Positions 6,474 through 8,217 of a stretch of DNA of 8,217 nucleotides are shown here, in pieces. Origin of the DNA: CACPJA01 sp964629335 (GTDB lineage: Bacteria > Pseudomonadota > Gammaproteobacteria > Steroidobacterales > UBA11654); assembly GCA_964629335.1 (NCBI GenBank), contig CAZVRH010000051.1, positions 1 through 8,217 on the forward strand. Reading direction: 5' to 3'. Within the stretch, counting starts at the first letter, position 1. Each line of letters opens with the position of its first letter. The notes beneath the pieces are model-generated. The model searched no databases, had not been told where the DNA came from, and saw nothing but the letters and a program-made list of their open reading frames with translations. The translations under genes and the position numbers were made by a program.

Positions 6474-7859
6474 TTATTGTATTTTGTCGCTTTGATCACT
6501 GATATAGTTTAGCAGTCGTCCTAAGATTGCTAATTGAGTGTAACTTGATAACAGGACTGCTCGTTGATTAAACACCATGTTTTCAGAAGATTCCAAGTAA
6601 TCCCTCTCTGCTTGTAATAAATCGAGTAGTGAAATATTAGAGGTTTGGAATTGTAGAGTTAAGTTATCACGACTTCTTTCATTAGCTGTGAAAGCCTTTA
6701 GGAAGATGTCAATTCGTTCGTCTCCACTTTCCAATTCAGAAATCAGGCGTTCAGTGTTTGATTTTATAGTTTTAACCAAGGAGTTTTTTTCATAGAGAAG
6801 AACATTCAATTCCTGATTCGCCGCTCTTATTTGAGATTTTTTTCTGCCGCCAGAATAGACATCTGCCTCCAAATTAACGCCAGCATAAAAATCGTATTCA
6901 TCTAAGCTTCTTGTTATAGGGTAAAACCCAAAACTATCAGGGTTGTATTTGTCTCCTTGAACTTTCAAAGTAAGTCTTGGCCAACGACTTGATTTTACTC
7001 TTGAAAGATTTTCTTCAGCTGCTTTAATTCTAAGATTAGCCTCTTTGATATTTAAATTAGAGTTAATGGCTTGATCGATTGCTTGATCGAGTTGCATGAC
7101 TAAGTAAGTTTTCTCTAGGCTTAACATTTTCATGCAAGCATTACTGTCAGGCATTAATTGTTTAAATTCAGCTAAGACCGATTGATAATTTAAGTCGATG
7201 TTAACTTGTTTTGCTTGCGCTTCTGCTAAACGAGCGTCGGCTCTTGATAATTCTCGCATTGGAGCTCTTCCGCTGTCGACTCTCACTTTTATTTTATCTG
7301 TAATTTCTTGATGTCTATTAACTGAGTCCAAGACCATTGTTTTCAAAATAAAGTAAGTTGCTGTATCCAAGCAACTTGTAATCATCTTTAGTGCTAAGTT
7401 GTTGACTTTTTGTTCTTGCAGTATTTGATCCGCTAATAAAGTGCTTTCTTGCTGTTCAATTTGGTATGAGGTGGCGTAGAAATCAAAGAGAAGTTGGTCA
7501 ATTACCACACTAACCGAAGCTCTTTCTTTAATTGGTGAACTTTCAAAAAAACTTAATTTATCATCATAACTGCTAGACAATCTATTGGTGGCGGAGCTCT
7601 GCACAGAGAGTTGGGGTCGTCGAGCTGATTTAGCAATATTAACAAGCTCTCTGCTCTGAGCAACAGAGGCTTCTGAACCTAAAAAAATTGGATGATTCAT
7701 TATTGCTTCTTCTAGATTTTTATAAAAATCATTAGCAGAAATATCTTGCATGATCAATTGAGGAGGTTTTACATCCTCTGTCTCTGCATTCACTGCATCA
7801 ACGGCAACTAAAAATACACAGTTTGTCACCAAATATAATCTTGTTAATAGTCTCAACAT
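6474..7859 (-). CDS. TolC-family outer membrane channel of the type I secretion system
   Basis: A 461-residue outer membrane efflux protein forming the trimeric exit duct of the exporter. From the ATG at 7857-7859 the protein begins MLRLLTRLYLVTNCVFLVAV and continues to DAVNA/E, a well-formed signal peptide cleaved after about residue 25. The two-repeat TolC layout is visible. The first repeat holds NIAKSARRPQLSVQSSATNR, and the second holds RVKSSRWPRLTLKVQGD, a tyrosine/glycine strand VYSGGRKKSQIRAANQEL, and a final long helix QFQTSNISLLDLLQAERDYL near the C-terminus. The length suits type I TolC proteins (about 430-480). An in-frame TTG at 7899-7901 would add 14 residues (MSIFKIRGVFLKKN). 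I prefer the ATG because it begins a normal signal peptide, whereas the extension has no ribosome site of its own. The gene lies between the candidate cargo (79 bp upstream) and the ABC gene (27 bp downstream), all in the same direction. Confidence 0.92.
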   Translation of the reverse strand: MLRLLTRLYLVTNCVFLVAVDAVNAETEDVKPPQLIMQDISANDFYKNLEEAIMNHPIFLGSEASVAQSRELVNIAKSARRPQLSVQSSATNRLSSSYDDKLSFFESSPIKERASVSVVIDQLLFDFYATSYQIEQQESTLLADQILQEQKVNNLALKMITSCLDTATYFILKTMVLDSVNRHQEITDKIKVRVDSGRAPMRELSRADARLAEAQAKQVNIDLNYQSVLAEFKQLMPDSNACMKMLSLEKTYLVMQLDQAIDQAINSNLNIKEANLRIKAAEENLSRVKSSRWPRLTLKVQGDKYNPDSFGFYPITRSLDEYDFYAGVNLEADVYSGGRKKSQIRAANQELNVLLYEKNSLVKTIKSNTERLISELESGDERIDIFLKAFTANERSRDNLTLQFQTSNISLLDLLQAERDYLESSENMVFNQRAVLLSSYTQLAILGRLLNYISDQSDKIQ

Positions 7860-7881
7860 ATTTTTTTTTAGAAAAACTCCT
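7860..7881 (-). promoter_or_regulatory. ribosome site with unusually long A-rich spacer before the tolC-like gene
   Basis: On the minus strand AGGAG (7877-7881) is followed by 17 bases, including an uninterrupted run of nine A (7861-7869), before the ATG at 7857-7859. AGGAG is the best Shine-Dalgarno match near this start, but typical spacing is about 5-10 bases. The A-tract could raise translation by itself, or its length could alter the spacing. The motif is directly visible, but its use as the ribosome site is inferred. Confidence 0.4.
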
Positions 7882-7895
7882 CGAATCTTGAAAAT

Positions 7896-7907
7896 ACTCA
7901 AAAGAGT
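7896..7907. repeat. short inverted repeat in the cargo-tolC spacer
   Basis: ACTC-AAAA-GAGT is a perfect 4-bp stem with a 4-base loop, in the 79-bp AT-rich gap between the candidate cargo gene and the ATG of the TolC-family gene. On the minus strand it is followed by ATTTT. It could be a weak attenuator or processing point that lowers transporter expression relative to cargo, but the stem is too short and AT-rich to call a terminator. Confidence 0.2.
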
Positions 7908-7938
7908 TTAACGTTTTTTTGTTTACTTATAACTAAGC

Positions 7939-8217
7939 TTAACCCAACTCAGAGCTTAACACCCAATCCTCAAGGATTGTTTTCCAATCGATCTCTGTGT
8001 AGAACTCTGGTAGAGCTTCCGTGTTGGTTTTAACCGTGATGGCATTAACGCTATCGTCAGGGTCTCCTGAAAACCCGCTGAAATCGAGTTCAACACTGTC
8101 CTCAAGACTCAACAGTCCCTCCAGACTCTCTAACGGGTCTGGTGTTAACACTTCTGTTTGATCTGCCACCCAAGGCAGCTCAATGAGCTCTAAATCGTAC
8201 TCTTCAGCCCAGAGGCT
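7939..8217 (-). CDS. C-terminal end of an acidic protein, candidate type I secretion cargo (partial)
   Basis: The minus-strand frame ending at TAA (7939-7941) stays open to the window edge, giving 92 residues. A GTG at 8167-8169 could be read as a start, but the 16 codons upstream (SLWAEEYDLELIELPW) have the same acidic, hydrophobic character and contain no stop. This is therefore more likely the end of a larger gene. I do not recognise a family. The visible part has 24 Asp/Glu against 2 Lys, with no Arg and no Cys. It includes a Leu/Ser/Glu-rich run LESLEGLLSLEDSVELDFSG and ends TEIDWKTILEDWVLSSELG. A strongly acidic, Cys-free protein encoded just upstream of, and co-directional with, a complete TolC-ABC-HlyD set is what one expects of a type I secretion substrate, whose export signal is C-terminal. 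No glycine-rich RTX nonapeptides are seen in the visible part. The cargo role is inferred from composition and position only. Confidence 0.6.
   Translation of the reverse strand, partial: SLWAEEYDLELIELPWVADQTEVLTPDPLESLEGLLSLEDSVELDFSGFSGDPDDSVNAITVKTNTEALPEFYTEIDWKTILEDWVLSSELG

Noticed and set aside
7896..7907. Intrinsic terminator after the candidate cargo gene
   Set aside because: The stem is only 4 bp with no GC-rich core, and the following T-run is short. It is recorded only as a weak inverted repeat.
8167..8169. GTG as the true start of a 76-residue standalone protein
   Set aside because: The frame is open upstream to the window edge with the same acidic composition, so a C-terminal fragment of a larger protein is more likely. 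It cannot be fully excluded without more sequence.

Overview
The window looks like a chromosomal segment of an AT-rich Gram-negative bacterium. The double-membrane type I export machinery (TolC-family outer membrane protein, HlyD-family adaptor, LapB/LssB-like ABC exporter) and the exported hydrolases fit a proteobacterium, most likely a marine gammaproteobacterium. That taxonomic guess rests on general resemblance only. I see no rRNA, tRNA, CRISPR array, transposase or integrase.

Left part (1-3352): a hydrolase neighbourhood. The 3' end of a plus-strand DUF885-family gene (1-183) runs convergently into, and overlaps by 15 bp, a membrane-anchored amidohydrolase (169-1191, minus). Just upstream of the amidohydrolase on the same strand, 40 bp away, lies a full-length S9A prolyl oligopeptidase with a signal peptide and an intact catalytic triad (1232-3352, minus). 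The pair looks like a short operon for periplasmic or envelope degradation of peptides or related small molecules.

Middle (3353-3819): a 47-bp divergent spacer precedes a small plus-strand gene (3400-3780) for an unrecognised protein with three membrane segments and an acidic, His-containing tail. It ends tail-to-tail with the secretion operon, 39 bp away.

Right part (3820-8217): a compact type I secretion operon, all on the minus strand. In transcription order it runs: the C-terminal end of a very acidic, Arg-free and Cys-free protein that continues past the window edge (the candidate exported cargo), a TolC-family outer membrane protein, an ABC permease/ATPase, and a HlyD-family adaptor. 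The last two overlap by 4 bp (ATGA). The exporter resembles LapB/LssB transporters but begins just where their N-terminal C39-like domain would end. The adaptor is only 310 residues, with a shortened helical hairpin that keeps the tip region. The system therefore looks like a stripped-down variant of the LapBCE-type exporter. This is the most interesting part of the window, but it is a variant of a known machine rather than a clearly new system. The identity of the cargo, most of which lies outside the window, decides how interesting it is.
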